Assembly (NCBI RefSeq): GCF_012927245.1
Contig: NZ_JABBGE010000011.1
Coordinates: forward strand, 1-64,000
Direction: 5' to 3'
Source: Streptomyces sp. R302
GTDB taxonomy: Bacteria > Actinomycetota > Actinomycetes > Streptomycetales > Streptomycetaceae
Length of the DNA: 64,000 nt
Under the pieces are notes generated by a model, which saw only the letters and a program-made list of their open reading frames with translations, made no database searches and had not been told where the DNA came from. The position numbers and the translations under genes are program-made. Shown piece after piece: positions 24,655 to 33,156 of this stretch; the stretch's first letter is position 1; every line of letters begins with the position of its first letter.

Positions 24655-24680
24655 AGGGCCCCGCCGCGGCGGGGCCCTTT
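24655..24680 (+). terminator. Hairpin terminator after narK
   Basis: AAGGGCCCGCCG (24655-24666) pairs with CGGCGGGGCCCTT (24667-24679) with one bulged G, followed by T. It separates narK from the pflB promoter region. Confidence 0.75.
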
Positions 24681-24694
24681 CGCATGCCCGGAAC

Positions 24695-24708
24695 GGGACC
24701 TTGGGCCG
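24695..24708. promoter_or_regulatory. DevR/DosR (OsdR)-like box upstream of pflB
   Basis: GGGACCTTGGGCCG matches the narK-upstream element GGGACCTAAGGCCG except at two central bases. It lies 62 bp before the leader ORF at 24757 and 114 bp before pflB. Sharing of this unusual element by two anaerobic-metabolism genes is the main evidence for common control. Confidence 0.55.
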
Positions 24709-24756
24709 TCGGAAGGTGACCATTGCCGCCCGAAACGATCGATCAGAAGGAGTGGA

Positions 24757-24828
24757 ATGAAGGCAGCCAACGACGCGATCGAACGAATCGAAGAAGGCGG
24801 TGCGGGAAGTGACGGCGACCCCTGCTGA
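24757..24828 (+). CDS. Short leader ORF (23 codons) overlapping the pflB start
   Basis: ATG at 24757 is preceded by AAGGAG (24747-24752) at 5-nt spacing, by far the best ribosome site in the region. The peptide begins [15 protein letters not shown] and ends in DPC before TGA at 24826-24828. It overlaps the pflB GTG (24809) in another frame by 20 bp. The likely role is translational coupling, with ribosomes ending here re-initiating on pflB, which has a weak site of its own. A genuine small protein is the alternative. Confidence 0.45.
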   Translation: MKAANDAIERIEEGGAGSDGDPC

Positions 24829-27079
24829 GACCACGGTGACCGAGCGGGCCTGGAAGGGCTTCAAGGGCGGACTCTGGCGCGACGCCATCGACGTCCGCGA
24901 CTTCATCCAGCGGAACTACACCCCGTACGAGGGCGACGGCTCCTTCCTCGCGGGCCCCACCGAGCGGACCACCGCCGTCTGGCGGGCGCTCACGGACAAG
25001 TTCCCCGAGGAGCGCGCCAAGGGCGTGTACGACGTCGCGTACGACATCCCCTCCACCATCACCGCCCACGCCCCCGGGTACATCGACCGCGACAAGGACC
25101 TGATCGTCGGCCTCCAGACCGACGCCCCGCTCAAGCGGGCGATCATGCCCTACGGCGGCTGGCGCATGGTCGCCGGCGCCCTGGAGACCTACGGCTACCC
25201 GGTCTCCGCGGACCTCGAGAAGGTCTTCACCGCATACCGCAAGACCCACAACGCCGGCGTCTTCGACGCCTACACCCCCGAGATCCGCGCCGCCCGCAAG
25301 GCCGGCATCGTCACCGGCCTCCCGGACGCCTACGGCCGCGGCCGCATCATCGGCGACTACCGCCGCGTCGCCCTCTACGGCGTCGACCGCCTCATCGAGG
25401 CCAAGAAGGAGGAGAAGGCCGAACTCGACGTCCTCCCGGCCGGCCACCGCTCCCTGGAGGAGACCATCCGGCTCCGCGAGGAGCTGTCCGAGCAGCTCCG
25501 CGCCCTCGGCGAACTGAAGGCCATGGCCGCCTCGTACGGCCACGACGTCTCCGGCCCCGCCACCACCGGCCGCGAGGCGATCCAGTGGCTGTACTTCGCC
25601 TACCTGGCCGCCGTGAAGGAGCAGAACGGCGCCGCGATGTCCCTCGGCCGCACCTCCACCTTCGTCGACGTCTACCTCCAGCGCGACATCGAGGCGGGCC
25701 TCCTCACCGAGGAGCAGGCCCAGGAACTCGTCGACGACTTCATCATCAAGCTCCGCATCGTCCGCTTCCTGCGCACCCCCGAGTACGACGAGCTGTTCTC
25801 CGGCGACCCGACCTGGGTCACCGAGTCCCTCGCCGGCATCGGCGAGGACGGCCGCCCGCTCGTCACGAAGACGTCCTTCCGCTACCTCCAGACCCTCTAC
25901 AACCTCGGCCCGGCCCCCGAGCCCAACATGACCGTCTTCTGGTCGCCGCGACTGCCGCAGGGCTTCAAGGAGTTCTGCGCGAAGGTCTCCATCGACACCT
26001 CGTCCGTGCAGTACGAGTCCGACGAGCTGATGCGCCCGCGCTTCGGCGACGACACCGCCATCGCCTGCTGCGTCTCCGCGATGCCCGTCGGCAAGCAGAT
26101 GCAGTTCTTCGGCGCCCGCGTGAACCTCGCCAAGACCCTCCTGTACGCGATCAACGGCGGCCGCGACGAGAAGTCCGGCGCCCAGGTCGGCCCCGCCACC
26201 GGCGCCCTCACCTCCGAGGTCCTCGACTACGACGAGGTCATGGCCAGGTTCGACGAGCAGATGGAGTGGCTCGCGAACGTCTACGTCCACGCGCTCAACG
26301 TCATCCACTACATGCACGACAAGTACGCGTACGAGCGGATCGAGATGGCCCTCCACGACCGCGACGTCCGCCGCACCATGGCCTGCGGCATCGCCGGCCT
26401 CTCCGTCGCCGCCGACTCCCTCGCCGCCATCAAGTACGCCAAGGTCACCCCCGTACGCGACGAGACCGGCCTCGCCACCGACTACCTGATCGACGGAGAC
26501 CACCCGGCCTACGGCAACAACGACGAACGGGCCGACGAGATCGCCGTCCGGCTCGTCGAGGAGTTCATGAGGAAGGTGCGCAAGCACCCCACCTACCGGA
26601 ACGCCGAGCACACCCAGTCCGTCCTCACCATCACCTCGAACGTCGTCTACGGCAAGAAGACCGGCAACACCCCCGACGGCCGCCGCGCCGGCGAACCGTT
26701 CTCCCCGGGCGCCAACCCGATGAACGGCCGCGACACCCACGGCTACGTCGCCTCCGCCCTGTCGGTCGCCAAGCTGCCGTACGAGGACGCCGAGGACGGC
26801 ATCTCGCTCACCAGCACCGTCACCCCCGACGGCCTCGGCCGCACCCCCGAGGAGCGGATCAGGAACCTCGCCGGCGTCCTCGACGGCTACATGGCGAGCG
26901 ACGGCTTCCACATGAACGTCAACGTCCTCGACCGCGACGTCCTCATGGACGCCATGGAGCACCCCGAGAACCACCCTCAGCTCACCATCCGCGTCTCCGG
27001 CTACGCGGTCAACTTCGTCCGCCTGACGCGCGAACAGCAACTCGACGTCCTGAACCGCACCTTCCACGGCGCGCTGTAG
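24809..27079 (+). CDS. pflB: Pyruvate formate-lyase (formate C-acetyltransferase)
   Basis: A 756-residue glycyl-radical enzyme converting pyruvate and CoA to acetyl-CoA and formate. The catalytic cysteine pair lies in [11 protein letters not shown] (about 420-421) and the radical glycine in [13 protein letters not shown] near the C-terminus (about Gly731). YGGWRMV and [12 protein letters not shown] are further PFL-specific stretches, and length matches E. coli PflB. GTG at 24809 was chosen; GTG at 24800 is an in-frame alternative. pflA follows 10 bp later. Because the radical is destroyed by oxygen, presence in a strictly aerobic lineage implies a role under oxygen limitation (inference). Confidence 0.93.
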   Translation: MTATPAETTVTERAWKGFKGGLWRDAIDVRDFIQRNYTPYEGDGSFLAGPTERTTAVWRALTDKFPEERAKGVYDVAYDIPSTITAHAPGYIDRDKDLIVGLQTDAPLKRAIMPYGGWRMVAGALETYGYPVSADLEKVFTAYRKTHNAGVFDAYTPEIRAARKAGIVTGLPDAYGRGRIIGDYRRVALYGVDRLIEAKKEEKAELDVLPAGHRSLEETIRLREELSEQLRALGELKAMAASYGHDVSGPATTGREAIQWLYFAYLAAVKEQNGAAMSLGRTSTFVDVYLQRDIEAGLLTEEQAQELVDDFIIKLRIVRFLRTPEYDELFSGDPTWVTESLAGIGEDGRPLVTKTSFRYLQTLYNLGPAPEPNMTVFWSPRLPQGFKEFCAKVSIDTSSVQYESDELMRPRFGDDTAIACCVSAMPVGKQMQFFGARVNLAKTLLYAINGGRDEKSGAQVGPATGALTSEVLDYDEVMARFDEQMEWLANVYVHALNVIHYMHDKYAYERIEMALHDRDVRRTMACGIAGLSVAADSLAAIKYAKVTPVRDETGLATDYLIDGDHPAYGNNDERADEIAVRLVEEFMRKVRKHPTYRNAEHTQSVLTITSNVVYGKKTGNTPDGRRAGEPFSPGANPMNGRDTHGYVASALSVAKLPYEDAEDGISLTSTVTPDGLGRTPEERIRNLAGVLDGYMASDGFHMNVNVLDRDVLMDAMEHPENHPQLTIRVSGYAVNFVRLTREQQLDVLNRTFHGAL

Positions 27080-27089
27080 AGGTCCCGCC

Positions 27090-27926
27090 ATGGCCACGCT
27101 TCTCCCTCCGGACATCCCGGCCCGTCCCGCCGCGCAGAGCCGTCCCGCCGCCCCGGTCCGGGCCGTCACGCCGGCCGCCGCCGCGACCCACCGTCCGTCC
27201 GAGGGCTCGGTGCACTCCTGGGACCTCTCCACCGGTGTCGACGGGCCCGGCACCCGCTTCGTCACCTTCCTCTCCGGCTGCCCGCTGACCTGCCTCTACT
27301 GCCACAACCCCGACACGTGGCGGATGCGGAACGGGAAGCGGACCTCCGCCGACGACGTGATCGCCGAGGCGTCCAAGTACGTCCGCTTCATCTCCGCCTC
27401 CGGGGGCGGCGCCACCGTCTCCGGCGGCGAACCGCTCCTCCAGCCCGTCTTCACCGGCGAGCTGCTGCACCGCATGAAGCACGAGCTGGGCCTGCACACC
27501 GCCCTCGACACCTCCGGATTCCTCGGCGCCCGCGCCACCGACGCCCTGCTGCGCGACACCGACCTCGTCCTCCTCGACATCAAGTCCTGGGACCCGGACA
27601 CCTACCGGAAGGTCACCGGCCGGCCGCTGAAGCCGACCCTGGACTTCGCCCGGCGCCTCGCCGAGCTCGGCCAGGACGTGCACGTCCGGTACGTCCTCGT
27701 CCCCGGCCTCACCGACGACCCCGCCGACGTCGAGGGCGTCGCCGCCTTCGCCGGCGGCCTCGGCAACGTCTCCCGCGTCGACGTCCTCCCCTTCCACAAG
27801 CTGGGCGAGGCCAAGTGGCAGGCCCTCGGCATGCCCTTCACCCTCCACGACACCCCGTCGCCCACCCCGGAGCAGATGGCGGCCGTCCGCGAGGTCTTCC
27901 GGAGCCACGGTCTGTACGCGGTCTGA
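27090..27926 (+). CDS. pflA: Pyruvate formate-lyase activating enzyme (radical SAM)
   Basis: A 278-residue radical-SAM protein that installs the glycyl radical on PflB. The CxxxCxxC cluster motif is in SGCPLTCLYCHNPDTW (Cys64, Cys68, Cys71), followed by the SAM-binding GGGATVSGGEPLLQ and the DTSGFL and DIKSWDP elements usual for PflA. About 35 extra N-terminal residues, Ala/Pro-rich, precede the conserved core that starts at SVHSWDLSTGVDGPGTR. It sits 10 bp downstream of pflB, so they are cotranscribed; a hairpin at 27952 ends the unit. Confidence 0.93.
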   Translation: MATLLPPDIPARPAAQSRPAAPVRAVTPAAAATHRPSEGSVHSWDLSTGVDGPGTRFVTFLSGCPLTCLYCHNPDTWRMRNGKRTSADDVIAEASKYVRFISASGGGATVSGGEPLLQPVFTGELLHRMKHELGLHTALDTSGFLGARATDALLRDTDLVLLDIKSWDPDTYRKVTGRPLKPTLDFARRLAELGQDVHVRYVLVPGLTDDPADVEGVAAFAGGLGNVSRVDVLPFHKLGEAKWQALGMPFTLHDTPSPTPEQMAAVREVFRSHGLYAV

Positions 27927-27951
27927 CGCCCGCCCCGCCTCCCCTCCCAGA

Positions 27952-27982
27952 GCCCGGCGACACGTTCACTCGCGCGCCGGGC
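27952..27982 (+). terminator. Hairpin between pflA and the molybdoenzyme operon
   Basis: GCCCGGCG (27952-27959) and CGCCGGGC (27975-27982) form a perfect 8-bp stem with a 15-nt loop. It lies 26 bp after the pflA stop and 41 bp before the next GTG, so some readthrough into the downstream operon is possible. Confidence 0.55.
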
Positions 27983-28022
27983 ATAACGGGCTCAAAGGGT
28001 ACATACGTCCTACCGTGGCCCC

Positions 28023-29147
28023 GTGACCGAGCCACCCCAGACCGCCGAGCCCACCGCTCCCGAGCCGGAGGCTCCCGCCCCGGTCCCGGACGGCCACGCG
28101 CACCGGACCCCCGCCGCCGTCCGCCGACGCGCACTCCTCGCCGGCACCGCCGTCTCCACCCTCCTGATCCTCGCGATCGTCTTCGGCAGCCGGCTGCTCC
28201 GCGACTTCGACTCGGCCCTGCTGCCCTATGCCGTCGCCACCGTCTTCCTCGCCTTCGGCGTCGCCTACCGCTACACCGTCTGGATCTCCGCCCCCGGCGC
28301 CAGGCGCCTCTTCCGCCAGGGCTGGCGCTCCTTCTTCTCCGCGGCCAACTTCCGCAAGGCGCCCACCGCCCTGCCGAGGATGATCGCCACCTATCTCGGC
28401 TTCCAGAAGTTCCTCGGCGCCCGCTCGCACGCCCGCTGGGCCGCTCACCAGCTCCTCTTCTGGGGCTGCGTCCTCGCCGCGCTCATCACCTTCCCCCTCA
28501 CCTGGGGCTGGTTCACCTTCACGTCGGGCACCGGCGACGGCCCCGGCTACGAGATGCGGATCTGGGGCTTCAAGGTCCTCGGCTTCGACTCGCTGAACAT
28601 CCTCGGCTGGCTCATGTTCCACGGCCTGGACATCGCCGCCGTCCTCGTCATCGCCGGCGCCTCCTTCTTCCTGTGGCGGCGCATGAAGGACCGCGGCGCC
28701 ATCACCGGCCAGCGCTTCGCCTACGACCTGATCCCGCTGATCGCCCTCGTCGTCATCTCGGTCACCGGCCTGCTGCTCACCTTCTCCTCGATCTTCCTGC
28801 ACGGCGGCGGCTACGAGTTCCTGGCCGTCCTCCACATGGTCTCGGTCGTCTTCACCCTCATCTACATCCCCTTCGGGAAGTTCTTCCACATCGTCCAGCG
28901 GCCCGCCGCCGTCGGCATGCAGCTCTTCAAGTACACCTCCCGCCGCAAGGACGGCGCCGCCGAGGAACTCCAGGCCTGCCGCCGCTGCCACGAGCCCATC
29001 GACACCCCCGACTACGTCGAGAACCTCCGCGGCACCATGAGGGACCTGAAGCTCGACTTCGACGAATGGGCCGAGTACTGCCCGCGCTGCAAACGCGTCC
29101 TCCGCGGCAACGCCTACCTCACCCACGTCAAGAAGGGTTTCCAGTAA
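28023..29147 (+). CDS. NarI-like membrane cytochrome b subunit with Cys-rich C-terminus
   Basis: A 374-residue membrane protein, first gene of a five-gene set. After a Pro/Glu-rich leader there are about six hydrophobic helices. Histidines within them (His142, His200, and His271/His289 in VLHMVSVVFTLIYIPFGKFFH) match the bis-His heme b pattern of NarI/HdrE/DsrM quinone-linked cytochromes. The tail has CRRCH (319-323) and CPRC (353-356), either a zinc ribbon or, if exported, a CxxCH heme c site. I see no MFS motif, although length and helices could mislead automated annotation. It would pass electrons between quinone and the molybdoenzyme (inference). The stop abuts the next GTG. Confidence 0.7.
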   Translation: MTEPPQTAEPTAPEPEAPAPVPDGHAHRTPAAVRRRALLAGTAVSTLLILAIVFGSRLLRDFDSALLPYAVATVFLAFGVAYRYTVWISAPGARRLFRQGWRSFFSAANFRKAPTALPRMIATYLGFQKFLGARSHARWAAHQLLFWGCVLAALITFPLTWGWFTFTSGTGDGPGYEMRIWGFKVLGFDSLNILGWLMFHGLDIAAVLVIAGASFFLWRRMKDRGAITGQRFAYDLIPLIALVVISVTGLLLTFSSIFLHGGGYEFLAVLHMVSVVFTLIYIPFGKFFHIVQRPAAVGMQLFKYTSRRKDGAAEELQACRRCHEPIDTPDYVENLRGTMRDLKLDFDEWAEYCPRCKRVLRGNAYLTHVKKGFQ

Positions 29148-31460
29148 GTGACCGCGACCGACCCGTCCCGTGCGCTGCCGCTCGATCCGTCCGTCGCCCC
29201 GCCCGGGACGCGGAACTTCCGGGACGCCGGGGGGATCCCCGCCGACCGGTGGCACGCCGACCAGAACGGGGAGACGCTCGTCCCCACCCACTGCTGCTTC
29301 TGCGGGGTGCAGTGCGGCATGTACCTGCGGGTCGACCGCGGAGGCAAGGTGTTCGGGGTGGAGCCCCGGAACCACGACATCAACCGGATGCGGCTCTGCC
29401 CCAAGGGCATCAACGCCTACCAGCAGGTCAACCACCCCGACCGGCTGACGTCGCCGCTGATGCGGCGCAACCGGGACGAGGAGTTCCGGCCGGTCGGCTG
29501 GGAGGAGGCGCTCGACCACACCGTCGCCGAGATCCGCCGCATCCAGGGCGAGTACGGCAACGACGCCTTCGGCCTGCTCGGCGGGGCCAGCCTCTACTCC
29601 GAGAAGACGTACCTCGTCGGGAAGTTCGCGCGGGTCGCGCTCAGGACCAGGCACGTCGACTACAACGGGCGCCTCTGCATGGTCTCCGCCGCCGGCGCCA
29701 ACAAGCTCGCCTTCGGCATCGACCGCGCCGGGAACCCCTTCTCCGACATCCTCCTCACCGACTGCCTCCTCATCGCCGGCTCCAACGTCGGCGAGTGCTT
29801 CCCGGTGATGACCCAGTACCTGTGGGGCGCCCGCGACCGGGGTGCCTCGCTGATCGTGGTGGACCCGCGGCAGACCGCCATCGCGCGCACCGCCGACGTC
29901 CACGTCGCCCTCAAGCCGGGGACCGACTCGGCGTTCTTCAACGCCGTGCTGCACGTCATCGTCGCCGAGGGGCTCACCGACGAGGCGTACCTCGCCGCGC
30001 ACACCACCGGCTGGGAGGAGGTCAAGAAGACCGTCGCCGACTACCCGCCCTCCCGGTCCGCCGCGATCTGCGGCGTCCCCGAGGAGCAGATCGTGCAGGT
30101 CGCCCGGATGTTCGCGGGCGCGGGCAGGGCCATGGCCTGGCACGCCCGGGGCGTCGAGCACCACTCGCAGGGCGTCGAGAACTGCCTCACCATCATCAAC
30201 CTCTGCGTCGCCACCGGGAACATCGGCAGGCCCGGTGCCGGCTACGGCACCATCACCGGGCAGGGCAACGGGCAGGGCGGCCGCGAGCACGGCCAGAAGT
30301 CCGACCTCCTCCCCGGCGGCCGCTCCATCTCCAACCCCGAGCACCGGCGGCAGATCTGCGAGATCTGGGGCATCGAGGAGTCCGAACTCCCGCCCGCCGG
30401 CACCTCCATGATGGAGATGGTCTGGCAGATGCAGCGCGCGGAGATCCGCGGCCTCATCGGCATCTGCAACAACCCCTTCGTCTCCCTCCCGAACTACGCC
30501 ACGGTCAAGGAGGGGTACGACGCCCTCCAGTTCCACGCCCAGTTCGACTTCTTCCTCTCCGAGACCGCCGCCAACGCCCACGTCGTCTTCCCCGTCACCG
30601 TCTGGGCCGAGGACGAGGGCGTCATGGCCAACGCCGAGGCCCGCGTCGTCAAGCACAACAAGGCCCAGGAGCCCCCGGCCGGGGTCCGCACCGACACCTG
30701 GGTGATGTGCGAGCTCGCCAAGCGGCTCGGCGCCGGCGACAAGTTCGCCTTCCCCGACTCCCGCTCCGTCTTCGACGAGCTGCGGATCGCCTCCGCCGGC
30801 ACCGTCAACGACTACTACGGCATCACCTACGAGCGCCTGGAGGAGACCGGCGGCATCGCCTGGCCCTGCCCGACCACCGACCACCCCGGCACCCCCCGCC
30901 TCTTCGAGGACGGCCGCACCTACCACTCCGACGGCAGGATCCACATGCAGGTCGTCGAGTGGCACCCGCCGATGGACCCGTACAGCGAGGAGTTCCCGCT
31001 CTCGCTCACCACCGGCCGGACCGTCGCCCACTTCCTGTCCGGGAACCAGACCCGCCGGCTCGGCGCGCTCGTCGAGCAGACGCCCCGGCCCTGGGTGGAG
31101 GTCCACCCCTCGCACGGCTTCCGCAACGGCGACCCGGTACGCGTCGTCACCCGGCGCGGCAGCGAGGTCTTCCCCGCCCTCGTCACCGAGGCCATCCGCC
31201 CCGACACCGTCTTCGTCCCCTACCACTGGCCGGTCCCCACCGCCGCGAACGCGCTCACCATCGACGCCCTCGACCCCCGCTCGAAGATCCCCGAGTACAA
31301 GGTCTGCGCGGCCCGCATCGAGGCCGCCGAACGCGTCGACGAGGTCCCCGCGCCGCCGACCGCCCCCGGGCAGCCCGCCTACCCCGAGACGCAGGTCTCC
31401 CGCACCGACCCCCTGCCCCCCACGTCCCCGCAGGGCCGTGGCACCGCGGAGAGGAGCTGA
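29148..31460 (+). CDS. Molybdopterin-bis-PGD oxidoreductase, Nap/Nas-like catalytic subunit
   Basis: A 770-residue cytoplasmic member of the DMSO-reductase superfamily. The N-terminal [4Fe-4S] motif is THCCFCGVQCGMY with LCPKG (Cys49, 52, 56, 84). The probable Mo ligand is Cys177 in NGRLCMVSAAG, the C-M-x-S-A context seen in NapA/NasC nitrate reductases. LLIAGSNVGECFP and TGQGNGQGGREHGQK bind the pterin. There is no Tat signal. Formate dehydrogenase-type C/U-H-S/G is absent, so nitrate-like oxyanion reduction is favoured over formate oxidation, but the substrate is unproven. It is translated directly after the cytochrome gene (0-bp gap). Confidence 0.85.
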   Translation: MTATDPSRALPLDPSVAPPGTRNFRDAGGIPADRWHADQNGETLVPTHCCFCGVQCGMYLRVDRGGKVFGVEPRNHDINRMRLCPKGINAYQQVNHPDRLTSPLMRRNRDEEFRPVGWEEALDHTVAEIRRIQGEYGNDAFGLLGGASLYSEKTYLVGKFARVALRTRHVDYNGRLCMVSAAGANKLAFGIDRAGNPFSDILLTDCLLIAGSNVGECFPVMTQYLWGARDRGASLIVVDPRQTAIARTADVHVALKPGTDSAFFNAVLHVIVAEGLTDEAYLAAHTTGWEEVKKTVADYPPSRSAAICGVPEEQIVQVARMFAGAGRAMAWHARGVEHHSQGVENCLTIINLCVATGNIGRPGAGYGTITGQGNGQGGREHGQKSDLLPGGRSISNPEHRRQICEIWGIEESELPPAGTSMMEMVWQMQRAEIRGLIGICNNPFVSLPNYATVKEGYDALQFHAQFDFFLSETAANAHVVFPVTVWAEDEGVMANAEARVVKHNKAQEPPAGVRTDTWVMCELAKRLGAGDKFAFPDSRSVFDELRIASAGTVNDYYGITYERLEETGGIAWPCPTTDHPGTPRLFEDGRTYHSDGRIHMQVVEWHPPMDPYSEEFPLSLTTGRTVAHFLSGNQTRRLGALVEQTPRPWVEVHPSHGFRNGDPVRVVTRRGSEVFPALVTEAIRPDTVFVPYHWPVPTAANALTIDALDPRSKIPEYKVCAARIEAAERVDEVPAPPTAPGQPAYPETQVSRTDPLPPTSPQGRGTAERS

Positions 31461-31466
31461 CCGCAC

Positions 31467-32066
31467 ATGATGGGCCGCACGATCTTCATCGACCCGGGCC
31501 GCTGCATCGGCTGCCAGGCCTGCGTCTCCGCCTGCCGCGAATGCGACTCGCACCGCGGCAAGTCGATGATCCACCTCGACTACCCCGACGAAGGCCACTC
31601 CGTCGCCTCCCTTCCCACCGTCTGCATGCACTGCGAGGACCCCGTCGCCCCCTGCGCCGAGGTCTGCCCCGCCGACGCGATCCTGGTGACCGCCGACGGC
31701 GTGGTGCAGCAGGCCGACACCACCCGCTGCATCGGCTGCGCCAACTGCGTCAACGCCTGCCCCTTCGGCGTCCCGAAGATCGACCTCCAGGCCAAGCTGC
31801 AGATGAAGTGCAACCTCTGCTACGACCGCACCGCCTACGGCCTCGCCCCGATGTGCGCGACCGTCTGCCCCACCGGCGCCCTCTTCTACGGCACCCTCGA
31901 CGAACTGCGCGCCGAGCGCCCCGGCGTCCAGGTCGCCGACTCCTTCACCTTCGGCTCCACGACCGTCACCACCGGTGTGGCGATGGTCGTCCCCGCCGAC
32001 AAGGTCCAGTGGCCCGTGCCCGGCGGTCTGCCGGTCGTCGAGATCAACGGAAGGGACGTCCGATGA
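31467..32066 (+). CDS. Four-cluster [4Fe-4S] electron-transfer subunit
   Basis: A 199-residue ferredoxin-like protein of the DmsB/NrfC/FdnH type. Four Cys groups are visible: CIGCQACVSAC (from Cys13), CMHCEDPVAPCAEVCP, CIGCANCVNACP, and CNLCYDRTAYGLAPMCATVCP, enough for four cubane clusters. It would wire the molybdenum subunit to the membrane cytochrome. GAGGAG at 31451-31456 precedes the ATG at 31467 (an ATG three bases later is possible). It overlaps the Rieske gene by 4 bp. Confidence 0.9.
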   Translation: MMGRTIFIDPGRCIGCQACVSACRECDSHRGKSMIHLDYPDEGHSVASLPTVCMHCEDPVAPCAEVCPADAILVTADGVVQQADTTRCIGCANCVNACPFGVPKIDLQAKLQMKCNLCYDRTAYGLAPMCATVCPTGALFYGTLDELRAERPGVQVADSFTFGSTTVTTGVAMVVPADKVQWPVPGGLPVVEINGRDVR

Positions 32067-32716
32067 GCGTCACCGACCCGCAGCCGCCCGCGCCGGACGC
32101 CGGCGCCGACGCGGCGCAGGAGGCGCTCCGCGACCGGATCGCCGCCGACTCCCTCACCACCCGCCGCGACTACCTGCGGATCGTCGCCACCGTCTCCGGC
32201 GGTCTCGCGGTCGGCGGCGTCGCCGTCGCCTCCGGCATCCTGCACCGGCACGGCGACCCCGACGGCACCCCCGAGGTGAAGAGGATCGCCGACGCGATCC
32301 TGCCCGGGGAGTCCCTCGCCTTCCGCTACCCGGGCGACGAGGACCGGGCGATCGCCGTCCGCATGGACGACGGCACCCTCGCCGGCTACTCCGCCGTCTG
32401 CACCCACCTGGCCTGCGCCGTCCTGTGGCGCAAGGACCGGGGCAGCGAGGGCGAGCTGTACTGCCCCTGCCACGAGGGTGTCTTCGACGCCCGTACGGGA
32501 GAGGTGACGGCCGGCCCGCCGCCGCGCGGGCTCCCGAAGGTGATCCTGGTCGAGCAGGTCGACGGCAGCGTCTGGGCCATCGGCACCGCCCGCTCGGGGG
32601 AGAGCCTCCAGGAGGGCTACTGCCGCCAGCGCGGCGCCGGCACCCCGCCCTGCGAGGCCCTCAAGGGCGGCGCCCCCGCCGGCCGGCCCGGCACCGAGAG
32701 GAGCGAGCGCGCATGA
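32063..32716 (+). CDS. Tat-targeted Rieske [2Fe-2S] protein
   Basis: A 217-residue protein. A twin-arginine segment TTRRDYLRI (Arg34-Arg35) precedes a hydrophobic anchor (41-60). The Rieske domain has CTHLACAV (ligands Cys113, His115; Cys118) and CPCHEGVFD (ligands Cys134, His137; Cys136), including the disulfide pair, so a high-potential Rieske centre facing outside is expected. A Rieske subunit joined to a Nap/Nas-type molybdoenzyme, a dicluster-type ferredoxin and a NarI-like cytochrome is not a complex I recognise. It overlaps neighbours by 4 bp on both sides, implying tight stoichiometry. Confidence 0.9.
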   Translation: MSVTDPQPPAPDAGADAAQEALRDRIAADSLTTRRDYLRIVATVSGGLAVGGVAVASGILHRHGDPDGTPEVKRIADAILPGESLAFRYPGDEDRAIAVRMDDGTLAGYSAVCTHLACAVLWRKDRGSEGELYCPCHEGVFDARTGEVTAGPPPRGLPKVILVEQVDGSVWAIGTARSGESLQEGYCRQRGAGTPPCEALKGGAPAGRPGTERSERA

Positions 32717-33084
32717 CGACCGAGAACCCGCTCCCGGAGCGCCCCGCGTACCACCCGGGCAGCGCGCAGCCGCGGCTGAACCGTCCGGTGCACGAGCGCT
32801 ATCCGCAGATCCGGCCCACGAGCGGGTACGGCGACCCGCGGATCCGGCACACGGGGCCGGGCCCGGGGGCGGGCACGGAGCAGGAACCGGAGCGCTCCTC
32901 GAAGCTGTCGGCGCGGCTGGCGCTGGCGCTCACGGTGGTGATCGGCCAGCTGTGGGGGCTGACCATCGTGGTGGACGAGTGGATGTCCGGCGACACCGGC
33001 ACGGCCTGGTGGGGCGCGGGATTCCTCGTCCTGTCGTTCCTGGTGGTCCTCGGCCTGTGGGCGCTGGACCCGAAGGACCGGTGA
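32713..33084 (+). CDS. Small two-helix membrane protein of the molybdoenzyme operon
   Basis: A 123-residue protein with a Pro-rich cytoplasmic N-terminus of about 65 residues and two C-terminal hydrophobic helices (LALALTVVIGQLWGLTIVV and WGAGFLVLSFLVVLGLWAL). The ATG overlaps the Rieske stop by 4 bp. No cofactor motif is visible. Its fixed place suggests an assembly or anchoring subunit of the complex (inference from position). Confidence 0.75.
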   Translation: MTTENPLPERPAYHPGSAQPRLNRPVHERYPQIRPTSGYGDPRIRHTGPGPGAGTEQEPERSSKLSARLALALTVVIGQLWGLTIVVDEWMSGDTGTAWWGAGFLVLSFLVVLGLWALDPKDR

Positions 33085-33156
33085 GGGGAGGGCAGGCCGT
33101 CAGGGTGCCGGTGATCGGGCCGGTCAGGGGCGGGGGAGCGGGCGTACCCTGAAGAC

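Noticed and set aside
28023-29147. Calling this gene an MFS transporter
   Set aside because: No MFS loop 2-3 signature is present. The histidine placement and operon partners fit a cytochrome b-type subunit.
27966-31631. 1221-codon minus-strand frame opposite the molybdoenzyme genes
   Set aside because: It is an antisense shadow. The plus strand carries the ordered Cys motifs, helices and overlapping starts of five real genes; the minus product is Asp/Val/Gly-rich without domains.
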